From: Plumapathes pennacea | Taxonomy: Eukaryota; Cnidaria; Anthozoa; Antipatharia; Myriopathidae | DNA length: 64,000 nucleotides | Direction: 5' to 3' | NCBI GenBank assembly: GCA_964036295.1 | Contig: OZ038472.1 | Coordinates: 2,185,501-2,249,500 of the forward strand | Part shown: piece after piece, positions 36,301-45,463 of the stretch | Layout: each line of letters opens with the position of its first letter | Numbering within the stretch: position 1 is the first letter of the stretch | Made by a program: the position numbers and the translations under genes | Notes under the pieces: generated by a model | Databases searched by the model: none | What the model was told of the DNA's origin: nothing | Seen by the model: only the letters and a program-made list of their open reading frames with translations

Positions 36301-38100
36301 TTACTCTTGGGAGTGAAAGGGATAAAACTAAATTATTGTTGTGAACAAGTTTTTGCTTTTTTTCCCTGCAGGGATTATAGTACATTGTCTGTAGTGTATA
36401 CAATATTTCACCACAACACACTAGTTTCTCGCTCTCTGATTGGTCGATTTACCGTGGTAAATAAGAGTCCAGACAACGATGCTGACGCCAGCTGACGCCA
36501 GCATGTCACGTTTTGCAGTGAAATACAGCGAAAGTTTCCTGTATATTTCTAAATGTTGTGGTAAAAAACAAATTTCCACTGGTTTGCCATGGTGTGGACT
36601 CTTATTTACCACGATTTACGTCATCACATGGTCAAAATTAGTTGTGGACTCACTCGGCGAAGCGCCTCGTAAGTCCACAACATTTTGACCATGTGATGAC
36701 GTAAATAGTGGTAAATAAGAGTCCACACCACGGCAAACCAGTGGAAATTTATTAATTGGATGTCTGTATCTATACTTATGCAGTGTGTCAATATTTTATG
36801 GCATTTGTGTGTCAATCTGTATGCTTTCATATATTACTGAGATGTAATTGACTTTAGCTTATGTATATACAGTATGTAACATGTTTAATGAATATCTTGT
36901 AACCAGATTTTCCCCATCATCTCCTAGATATATTTCATCGAGGGCAGAAATCCCTGCAGCTGCAATAGCTCGCCCACTTCCTCACTACAAACTGGGTGAC
37001 TTGGGAATTGTACCGCCTGCCAAACCCAAGCTAGGTCAGCGGGTCGGAGCGAAGTCCCCAAGTCTGGGACCAGTACACAGCAGGAGAACCCGCAGTGTCG
37101 GAGTGCAGACTGTTAGTGCACAGAAGGTGAGTCTTCTAGGTTCCTCTTGTTCACAAATTCTCCCAACCATTCAAAAGCAAATGTATGGATAGCACAGTGA
37201 GAAATGAGTGCTCAATCTGAAGCTTAAGGTGATTCCATCGAAAAAGAAATAGTAATTGAATTTTCTTAAAACTTTGCACAAATATTAATTACTTCTAGTA
37301 CATTAAAAAAATAAAATAAAAATAGGGGGTCACCATGAAACAATAGGCAATTTGATCATCTACACGCTTGAACTGAAACGCCTAAAAACATATTGTAATA
37401 GTGATTCAATGATAGTATTTCAAAATTGAGTAAATAATTTTTGTTTAAATTTGGATATATCATGGGGAGTCGTATTTTCTTAAAATACATGAAATAAAAA
37501 AGGGGGGTCACCATGCTCATTTTTGCGCAATTATCCAGGAAAGGGCGAATTTACTTCAAAATACGTCTTTCCGAGAGGGGACTGGGACGAGTTTCAACTT
37601 TCAAGGTGGCTGCTTCCACAAGGAACGACAAAAAATAAAACTTATTTGCGCAACAAGTATAAAGAACTTTCGATCTTGAAATTTCGGTGGTTCTTAATGT
37701 CCACCATCTCAAAAGTGTTGTGCGCACTAAAGATGCGCAATGCAAAACTAGGGAATCACCTTAAATTTAAATGCCACATACTAAGAGAATTCTGGGTTGC
37801 ATTGGAATAGCACTCGCTTGTTTGGATTTTTTAAATTCAGGGGAACAGATACAGACAGGCAGATAATATAGCAACGTTTTCGTTGTTGATTTTTAAACTT
37901 GGACAGCAAAGTTGGCAGAGATAGGATTCATTTTGGCCAACTGATCTAAATAAGTTTTTTATCTGCAGGCCATGTTCTTTGCCGATCAACTACTGTCAAG
38001 AAAGAGCCAGTCATCTTCGGCTCGCTCAGTGACTCATGATCACCACACTGTGCGAGCGGAAGTTCCCGTGGGCGTCGGATCAAGAACGCGCGTTTTGTGA
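33346..38100 (+). CDS. BBOF1: Basal body-orientation factor 1 (BBOF1/CCDC176)
   Basis: Coiled-coil protein of motile cilia; in vertebrates BBOF1 acts at basal bodies or axonemes in aligning or maintaining motile cilia. Seven exons with consistent phases: 33346-33935, 34278-34545, 34988-35131, 35475-35612, 35891-36096, 36907-37126 and 37969-38100 (TGA). They give 1698 nt and 565 residues; human BBOF1 is about 530. The start MPPKKKGKKSGKKKK is Lys-rich as in the family. Residues about 35-340 are heptad-rich coiled coil, beginning EYFLLQIRDLEERVGRYQKK. The family-typical TTKRTIRENVSINTQLAKMS follows exon junction 1. The C-terminal part is Ser/Pro-rich with HYKLGDLGIVPP. An AATAAA lies 260 bp after the stop. 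It converges with the TPR-CHAT gene, with 537 bp between stops. Confidence 0.92.
35228..35262 (+). repeat. Poly-T and TG microsatellite in BBOF1 intron 3
   Basis: A T run followed by about ten TG dinucleotides. No function claimed. Confidence 0.9.
36420..36760. mobile_element. Palindromic MITE in BBOF1 intron 5
   Basis: Arms about 36575-36660 and 36665-36752 are near-perfect inverse copies: CCACTGGTTTGCCATGGTGT, GGACTCTTATTTACCAC and ACGTCATCACATGGTCAAAA recur complemented after a short centre around GGCGAAGCGCC. A further partial copy (ACCGTGGTAAATAAGAGTCC) lies at 36450-36470. It can fold into a stem of about 85 bp. Confidence 0.8.
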
Positions 38101-38362
38101 AACGTGAATGAGTTGTCTTCTCTATAGGATCGAGCGGCAGTGTTTCTGATAGTCGCTGTGTCTCTCTCAAGGCGGAAGTCAGGAGACTTTGACAATTCAG
38201 TTATTTTGATATCGGTTCTGTAAAGGGATCAGCAATATTTGGAAGTGATGTAAATAGTGCGTTTTGTGCAGGTGCATTGGTGGTACTTGCGGTGCTGTAA
38301 GATCCCGAAAAACGAGCTCACGGTGAAATAGTCCTTAAAAATATGTACATACGTTTTTAATG

Positions 38363-38368
38363 AATAAA
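38363..38368 (+). terminator. Poly(A) signal of BBOF1
   Basis: AATAAA 263 bp downstream of the BBOF1 stop, before the convergent TPR-CHAT gene. Confidence 0.55.
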
Positions 38369-38637
38369 GCTGGTGTATCACTTTTACATTTGTTTACATA
38401 CTTTTTGCATCGGTCACCCAACATTCCCTTAGCATGAGATTGGAATCTAAAGAAACTAATCTCTAACTTGGAAACCAAAATAAATGGCTAACTAATCAAA
38501 GAACTAAGACATGTTCTGGAAGATAATTACACCAGAAAGCCTACAGGGAAAAAATTAACACTAGTAAAAACAAATTGGCATTCCTGTAAATTCTAAACTA
38601 TCATAGAGGATCTTCTAAGTTAGAAGTTTTGTTCTTG

Positions 38638-41600
38638 TTAGTGTTCATTCTTCTTGAAAAGGGTCGTGTCTTCGCCTATGTGCACAAAAGGCGCCCAATA
38701 GTGCGGGTCTCGAAACTCTTCAGTCTCTCTCATGGCTTTCATGGCTCCATTTAGTGCTTCACTAGTCTTTTCTCCACTAACGAGACGCTCGTAGAACTCC
38801 TCCATAAAGTACATAGTTGCCTTGTCGTCAATCGCCCAGAGAGCCACGAGAACTGCACGAGCGCCAGCCCCGAGGAACGCCCGAGCGATGCCGATGACTC
38901 CTTCGGCCCTGACTTCTCCACGGCCGCTGTGGCAAAAACTGAGCACAACCAGCTTTGCTCTTAAGCTCTTCTGTTCAAGGTTGGAGATCTTAAGCAAGAC
39001 GTCCTCTTCCGTAACCTTCTTCTGAACGGCTGGACTGGGAGCAAGGAGAATTTCTCCCCTCGGCATGTCTCCGTGTGCTGCTATATGGATCACATTTGCA
39101 CTTTCCATATTTTGAAGGAAGGCTTCTTTGGTCGCATGTTTCCCTGTCAGCGGCTTGACATGAAGCAGCTCACCGACCTTTTCGGCTTCTGTTTTGGCGT
39201 GTGGTAGAGCAGATGGGTGAATAACCTTTTCGCCGATCTTCACTTCGCCTACATCCGGGTCAGCAATTATCAGAGGACGCCCTTGATTTTCAGATTCTTG
39301 TGGATGGTCTATGACAAGTTTTGTTGTGCTCAGAGAAGGGATTAGTCTGACCTGCAAGGACTCTGCTACGTAGTGTCCACTTTCATCCATCAAGGCGGCA
39401 AATGGAACCAGAGGAAGAGGCCCATGTGGTACGATGACCACTTGAGATCCTTTGACAAACTGACTCACTGGCTCAAGGATATCCTGGTACAGATCCTTCA
39501 GTGGACTGCTAGAATCTTCCCCCTCAATCTCTTCTAGAGTTGCTGAGAGCGTTGCCTTGGTCATTTCCTTGGTTGGAAGGGGTGCACGAGAGTCCTGCGA
39601 GAGGTTCGATTCTTGAGTAAGTGGATCTACTGGCGTAGTATTAGTCGAACATACAGGGCCAGTGGCCTTGTGACCACTCTGTTCTGTCGTCTCCTCCATG
39701 TAAAGAAAGGAAAGTGAGCGATCTTCCACTTCACAGTGAACATGAAGGGACTTTGAAGCCTTGTTGATGAGCGATTTCAGGCCTTTCTCGATATAGAATA
39801 GCAATTCATTCGTCGCCTGACACTTGACTCTAGCCAGAACGCCAACCTCAAGAAAATGCTCATAGTGCTTGACATCGCCATCTGCTTGTATTATCCACGT
39901 CAAGAGGAAGGGTACACGTAACAAAAAGAACAGGACTGTGCTGCCCAGGGTGTGGACCACTTGGCGGATTTCACGAAGACTTAAAGCTGTGGCTTCGGTA
40001 ATTTGACCACATCGAACGGAATAGGAGGAAGCTAAAAGCTGAGCTAAAGCTCTTGAGCGACCCCTCTCGGCAACAACAAGAGCTTCTTCTGTTTTATCTT
40101 GAACTAGAAGGTTGTCAGTCAGCAGTTCATAGCAGATGGCGAAAGAAGTATCTGCGATGGATACTTTGTACTGATCCTCTTCTGGAGCATCCTTGAACAA
40201 CTTCTCGTAGCATTGCAGACTTTTTCTTAAATAGGGTTCTGCCTCGCTGAAGCGTCCTACAGCACAGTAACAGTCACCAATGTTCATGTGTGCTAGTGCC
40301 TCGCCCGCGTTGTCAGACGTTTGCATTGCGATATCAAGGTGCAGTTTATGACAACACAAGGCTTGCAAGTGCTGCCCCAGTGACTGTTTAAAGCTGCCAA
40401 GGATCGAATTTACGTATCCTTTGCCTGTTAGGTCTCCAATTTCCTCTGAAATGCTTAGGGCATTCAGAAGACAATAAAAAGCCTGTCCCGGTTGTCGAAG
40501 ATGCCAATAGGAAACAGAAAGGTTGGCATAAGCAGCTCTTTCATCTTCATCTCCAGTCTGCTCAGCGATGCTCAGGCTCATTTCAAGATAACGTACCGCC
40601 TTGTCAAATTGTCCGAGAGCGTTGTAACAGCTGCCAAGATTGTTATAACACCGTACTTTGCCTGCTTCATCTTCAATCTCCTTAGCAATATGCAGATCCT
40701 TTTTGTGGTACAGTTCGGCCTTATCATATTGACCAAGAAAATAATAACACAAACCAAGGCTGCCACAACTTCTCCTTTCACTCCGTTTGTCTCCAATCTG
40801 CTCTGCAATGTGCTGCTGTTCCTTATAATGTTTTATAGCTTGGGCGTACTTCCCTAGACTAAGATAACAATTGGCAAGGTTTCCATGTGCACAGTTCTTG
40901 TCTTGCTGATTTCCCTTCTGCATTGCATTGTTCAGTTGCACTTCAAGCTCGTGCATGTCATAACATCGTCCGCGAATTAGATGAAAGGCGCCAACATTGC
41001 TCTGAGCTGCTTTTACTGCGTCGTTCATTTGTTTTGTGATTTCCAGCTCCGCGTTGAAACAATTTACGGCTTCTTCGAACTGCCCGAGGTCAAAATAATG
41101 GTTCTCAAGTCTATTGTAGGCATCTATCTCGCTTGCCTTGTCCCCGCTCTGTTTTGCAATCTTCAGGTGCATTTTATGGTAAAGCCTAGCTTTGTTGTAC
41201 TCGCCAAGAAAATGACAACAGCTTCCCAGTCTACCGTAACATATTCCTTCTCGTTTGGTATCTCCAATCTGTTTCGCGATGTCCAGATTTATTTCATAGT
41301 GATGCTTGGCCGTCCCACACTGTCCCAGCGAATAATAGCATCGGCCAAGGCCGCCATGACCGCATGCCTCACCCGACTTGTCTCTAACGTCTTTGGCGAA
41401 GTCGAGGCGCATTTTATAATGTTCTATGGCCTTATCGAACTGTTCGACAGAATGAAAGCAGGCGGCGAGATTGCAGTAAAGACTTCCTTCAGCTTTTTTG
41501 TCTCCAATCTGTTTTGCAATGCGGAGGCTTATTTTATGATGCTGGATAGCCTTCTCGGGCTCTTCAATAGTCATGTAACACTCGCCAAGGCGGATATGAG

Positions 41601-43461
41601 CAACCTCTTCGGCTCTCGTGTGTCCAATTTGTTTTGCGATATCCAGATATTTTTCGTAATAGTGTATAGCCTTTCCGTAGTGATTCTTAGAAAAGTAACA
41701 ATTACCAAGACATCTGTTAGCACATAGTTCGGCATCCTTGTTTCCGACTTGTTTTCCAATGTCCAGGTACAATTTATAATACTCAATAGCCTTGTCGTTC
41801 TGTCCCATAGAACGATAACAGTTTGCAAGGCTACCATAACAAAATCCTTCGGCTTCCTTCCCATCGGTCTGTTTAGCAATTTCTTGGTGCTGTATAGCCT
41901 CCTCGTACTGTTCGAGGGAGCTATAACTCCTTCCAGGGACATTGTTACCATATCCTGCGGCTTGTTTTTCTCTAAGCTCTTTCACAATGTTCAGGCTCAT
42001 TTTATACTGTTTTAGAGCCTCCTCGTACTGTCCGAGATATCGATAACAGTCACCAAGGTTATGATAGGCATTTCCTTTGCCTGCTTTGTCTCCCACCTTT
42101 TCTGCGATGTTCAAGTTTCTTGTATGGTACCCGATAGCTTTGTCGTATTGTTTGAGTGAAAAGTAGCAACGTCCAAGACACCTACAAAAAATTCCTTCTT
42201 GTGCCTTATCTCCCATCTGCTTTGCAATGTCCATACCCTCGGAAAAATAATCGATAGCCTTGTCGAAGCGTTCAAGAGAAAAATAACAATTGCCAAGACT
42301 GTAACAACTGCACATTTCGGCTGACTTGTCCCCGTTCTCTTTTGCAATGTAAAGATGCTTTTCAGAATGCTGCAGAGCTTCGTCGTACTGCCGGTGAAAA
42401 TAATAATTGAGAGAGAGGCCGCAGTAGCTACGTCCTTCGCCGCTCTTGTCTCCGATCTGTTTTGTAACTTCTAGGAGCCTTGTGTATTGCTCGATAGCCT
42501 TTTCATACTGCCCAATAGAATTATAACAAATACCAAGGCTCCTGGAACTACAAATTTCGGCTGACTTGTTTCCAGTCTGCCTTGCGAGGTTTAGGTGCAT
42601 TTCATTGTATTCTATAGCTTTGTCGTACCGCCCGAGCGAAAGGTAACACTGAGCAAGGTAACAATGATTCCCACTCTCAGCTCTCTTGTGTCCAATCTGT
42701 TTCGCAATGACCAGGCTTATTACGTAATGTTGTATAGCCTTGTCAAACTGTCCACGGGAACGATAACAATTACCAAGGTCCCTGTAACTACATCCATCTG
42801 CTGATCTGTCTCCAATCTGCTTTGCGACATTCTTATGCATTTCATAGTATTTTATAGCCTCATCGTACTGTCTGAGGTAAAGATAGCAATTACCCAGGTC
42901 CCCGTAGCTACATCCTTCGGCTGATTTGTCTCCAGTTTGCTTTGCGACATTCAGGTGCCTTTTACAGTACTCTATAGACTTATGGTATTGTCCAAGAGAA
43001 AGGTAGCAGCCACCAAGGCTGCAGTAATTGCAACTTTCGCCTCCCTTGTATCCAGTCTGTTTTGCGATCTTCAGGCTCATTTCGAAATGTCGTATGGCGT
43101 TGTTCTGCTGTCCAAGAGAACTATAACAGAGGCCAAGGTTTCTGTGGGCTCTTACGCCAGCTTTGGTGTTTGTTTCTTTCAAAATTTCTAGGATCATTTC
43201 ATTAAACTTGATAGCCTTCTCGTATTGACCAACAGAGTAATAATTTCTTACATTGTTTTCATAGTTTTCTACTTTGTCTTTTAAGTCTTTGATTAACTTC
43301 GCAATGTTAACCGGTTTTTTTTTAAGAGAGGAATGGCATTTACCAAGACCATCGGCAGCATTTCCTTCGAGTTCTTGGCTTCCACTGGCCTCTGCTACTT
43401 TCAGATCTCTAAACGTTGAAATCATTTCTTCTGTTAAAGAGTTTTGCTGGTGTTCTGCCAT
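38638..43461 (-). CDS. TPR-CHAT protein (TTC28-like), intact 1607 residues, single exon
   Basis: Large cytosolic scaffold-protease of the TPR-CHAT type (labelled TTC28-like in animals). ATG at 43461. Residues about 60-1090 form about 25 tandem 40-residue TPR units with consensus LGNCYxSLGQYDKAIEYYxM followed by HLxIAKQIGDKSAEGxSY. Unit 11 is shortened by several residues. A spacer follows (ALVVAERGRSRALAQLLAS, then a Ser/Thr-rich acidic insert about 1240-1320), and then a CHAT domain, about 1320-1600, of the caspase-HetF-associated peptidase clan CD. Both catalytic residues are visible: His1463 in IHIAAHGDM and Cys1510 in VVLSFCHSGRGE. The C-terminus has GARAVLVALWAIDD and HYWAPFVHIGE, typical of the fold. 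By family knowledge, bacterial and plant relatives act in proteolytic cascades; the animal substrate is unknown. The long intronless reading frame suggests retrotransposed ancestry or intron loss in an expanded family. Confidence 0.95.
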   Translation of the reverse strand: MAEHQQNSLTEEMISTFRDLKVAEASGSQELEGNAADGLGKCHSSLKKKPVNIAKLIKDLKDKVENYENNVRNYYSVGQYEKAIKFNEMILEILKETNTKAGVRAHRNLGLCYSSLGQQNNAIRHFEMSLKIAKQTGYKGGESCNYCSLGGCYLSLGQYHKSIEYCKRHLNVAKQTGDKSAEGCSYGDLGNCYLYLRQYDEAIKYYEMHKNVAKQIGDRSADGCSYRDLGNCYRSRGQFDKAIQHYVISLVIAKQIGHKRAESGNHCYLAQCYLSLGRYDKAIEYNEMHLNLARQTGNKSAEICSSRSLGICYNSIGQYEKAIEQYTRLLEVTKQIGDKSGEGRSYCGLSLNYYFHRQYDEALQHSEKHLYIAKENGDKSAEMCSCYSLGNCYFSLERFDKAIDYFSEGMDIAKQMGDKAQEGIFCRCLGRCYFSLKQYDKAIGYHTRNLNIAEKVGDKAGKGNAYHNLGDCYRYLGQYEEALKQYKMSLNIVKELREKQAAGYGNNVPGRSYSSLEQYEEAIQHQEIAKQTDGKEAEGFCYGSLANCYRSMGQNDKAIEYYKLYLDIGKQVGNKDAELCANRCLGNCYFSKNHYGKAIHYYEKYLDIAKQIGHTRAEEVAHIRLGECYMTIEEPEKAIQHHKISLRIAKQIGDKKAEGSLYCNLAACFHSVEQFDKAIEHYKMRLDFAKDVRDKSGEACGHGGLGRCYYSLGQCGTAKHHYEINLDIAKQIGDTKREGICYGRLGSCCHFLGEYNKARLYHKMHLKIAKQSGDKASEIDAYNRLENHYFDLGQFEEAVNCFNAELEITKQMNDAVKAAQSNVGAFHLIRGRCYDMHELEVQLNNAMQKGNQQDKNCAHGNLANCYLSLGKYAQAIKHYKEQQHIAEQIGDKRSERRSCGSLGLCYYFLGQYDKAELYHKKDLHIAKEIEDEAGKVRCYNNLGSCYNALGQFDKAVRYLEMSLSIAEQTGDEDERAAYANLSVSYWHLRQPGQAFYCLLNALSISEEIGDLTGKGYVNSILGSFKQSLGQHLQALCCHKLHLDIAMQTSDNAGEALAHMNIGDCYCAVGRFSEAEPYLRKSLQCYEKLFKDAPEEDQYKVSIADTSFAICYELLTDNLLVQDKTEEALVVAERGRSRALAQLLASSYSVRCGQITEATALSLREIRQVVHTLGSTVLFFLLRVPFLLTWIIQADGDVKHYEHFLEVGVLARVKCQATNELLFYIEKGLKSLINKASKSLHVHCEVEDRSLSFLYMEETTEQSGHKATGPVCSTNTTPVDPLTQESNLSQDSRAPLPTKEMTKATLSATLEEIEGEDSSSPLKDLYQDILEPVSQFVKGSQVVIVPHGPLPLVPFAALMDESGHYVAESLQVRLIPSLSTTKLVIDHPQESENQGRPLIIADPDVGEVKIGEKVIHPSALPHAKTEAEKVGELLHVKPLTGKHATKEAFLQNMESANVIHIAAHGDMPRGEILLAPSPAVQKKVTEEDVLLKISNLEQKSLRAKLVVLSFCHSGRGEVRAEGVIGIARAFLGAGARAVLVALWAIDDKATMYFMEEFYERLVSGEKTSEALNGAMKAMRETEEFRDPHYWAPFVHIGEDTTLFKKNEH

Positions 43462-45463
43462 TTCTTGGGATCTTGTATCCTGGGTATACCGGATTTCTTT
43501 ATCGTCTGCTATTCCTGTTTAAATTAGAATCAAGGGTGGAACTGATAAATTGAGGAAGATACGTCTTTAATTATGGCCAGAATAAAAATACAAAATTCCA
43601 GTGATTTTGATCTCAGTCCCCTCCGACTCTTGTTCTATTAAAACCCACTACCGAACAAAATGATCTCTAGCAGGAAATCTTTATTAAAGTAAAATGTGCC
43701 GATTATCAGCGACTACGGCACTCAATGATGCGTATAAACAACCTGTCACACTTTGCATGGCGGCCGTTTCAAAGAAAAGAAATCGTGGTACCAGTCTAAC
43801 ACCTGGTATGGGTGGGCAGGCACATATATAGTAGACTGCTTCGTCATTGCAGCCAATTTGGAGGACAGAACAACAGAAAATTTCTCTGCTGAGAACGGAT
43901 ATCTGTTCTGTTCTCATGTAAAATTAATTTATTGTTCTGTCCAAATTGACTGCATTCCCACGACGTGAAAGGGCTCTATTCTGTATACTTACTCAAGAGT
44001 ATAACAGTTACTTTACCAAAAAAATAACATGCCAAATGCCTCGCTTCATGGTTTTGGTCCGGCGTCAAATCCAGCTGCAGTGTTATCGAAGTTTCCACTT
44101 CGCTAAACACAGGAGGCTTCGTTGAAAACGTCAGGCACTAAATTCCCGTGTGTTTTAGAGCCTGGACATTACCTCTGTGTTTTAGAGTGATTATTTTTCA
44201 CAGAAAACTGTAGCGTACAAGTTATCACTCACCTTGAAAAGTCCACCGAATGAAAAGCGAAACTTCCTGAACAGAAATGCCTTAATACTGTACGTCACTT
44301 CAGCCCCATTCCATTTCCCACTTTCTTGCCTACTACCCAGGCCCCCTCGCTGTCCAGAGGAAAGATCAACTTCAAATAAACGTGAAAGTGACATTTGAAT
44401 GCGTATCAGAAGTGACACATTTCAAGCTAATTTATTTCGTGACTATGCCCGATCGAACACTAGGGGTTTCCTGCTCTTTACGTCACTTTTTTTTTTTTTT
44501 TTTTTTTTTTGTATTGGCTGACTGCTGCTCTTTTTTCGCTTAAGTGTTTCCTCTCGGTATTTTCTGTAAATGTAGCCGTGACAGTTTGAACTTACCTGCC
44601 AAGTTTTTATTTTTCTAATGGTTTTAGCTTGCTTTGTCAGACTGAGAACAAGTCTTCCCCAATTTCGATAATGAATAGAAAAAGGAAATAATAAAGAAAG
44701 AAAAAGTTAAAGTAAAGGAAGAATAATCACAAAGCGCTATGAGAATGGACCACTTGAATACCGGCCAACTTTCACCAACAGACAGAATATTTGCCCAGAG
44801 AGCGGTATTGACTCGGCTGGGTCAAGACAATAAACATAGCCACACGTATTCATTTTCTTTGTTCCGTTTTAAAGTTCAAGGACAATCTGCCTCACGTTTC
44901 GAATCTCTTGGGGTCTCGTGCTGTAAGAATTGCCCTAATCACCTTGAGATTAGTCAAGACCCGCAATGTTTACAAGCGACCGGAGAAAACGAAGCTGAAA
45001 CGGGTTATTTACGACCCCAAATTAGCGGTGAATGCACGTTTAGTCGATCGATATTGGCATTTAAAAAGCACAGCGCAGAGATGCCACAAAAGAGCAATTA
45101 TAACCCTAAGGTGTCAAACATTTTTTCTCTAAATTGCGCCATAAATACATCTGAGTTTTTCTCTTGAAATCTTGCGCCACATTTATAATTTCACGCTCTT
45201 CGCTCTGATCTGACCGTTGCAAGTTGAAACATGAAACTCTCAACATCTCAGGAAGTGATGATACATTCTTTTGTTTGGGGTTCCACATGACTGGCCCGTG
45301 CGGGTCAACAACTTGTCATTCGTTAGAAACGGAATTTTGAATTTAAAATTACGGCAGTTGTGTAAATGAATACCACGCCGCGGAGTTCGTTGCCTATGGC
45401 TTTTTTCGGCGCTGAGCTTTCTCGTACTTCAATTCATTAGCGAGGAAGTTTGTTTAACTTGTG
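43462..45463. promoter_or_regulatory. Divergent region between TPR-CHAT and MICAL-type genes
   Basis: About 2 kb between head-to-head start codons. It includes a possible minus-strand 5' leader exon of the TPR-CHAT gene and a poly-T tract near 44488-44510. Open frames at 44739-45167 were judged spurious (no family resemblance, no splice context). Core promoters are not resolved. Confidence 0.45.
44233..44400 (-). other. Possible 5' noncoding exon of the TPR-CHAT gene
   Basis: On the minus strand a strong donor CAAG/GTGAGT ends at 44233. An acceptor-like TATACCCAG lies just upstream of the start codon (exon resuming at 43479). Joined, these give a leader spliced directly onto the single coding exon. 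The upstream boundary near 44400 is arbitrary. Inference only. Confidence 0.3.

Noticed and set aside
40492..43522. Several plus-strand open frames of up to 248 residues opposite the TPR-CHAT gene
   Set aside because: They are antisense shadows of the repeated TPR codons and show the same 120-bp periodicity.
44739..45167. 142-residue open frame upstream of the MICAL-type gene
   Set aside because: No recognisable domain, and overlapping frames are equally open. It is probably promoter or leader sequence.
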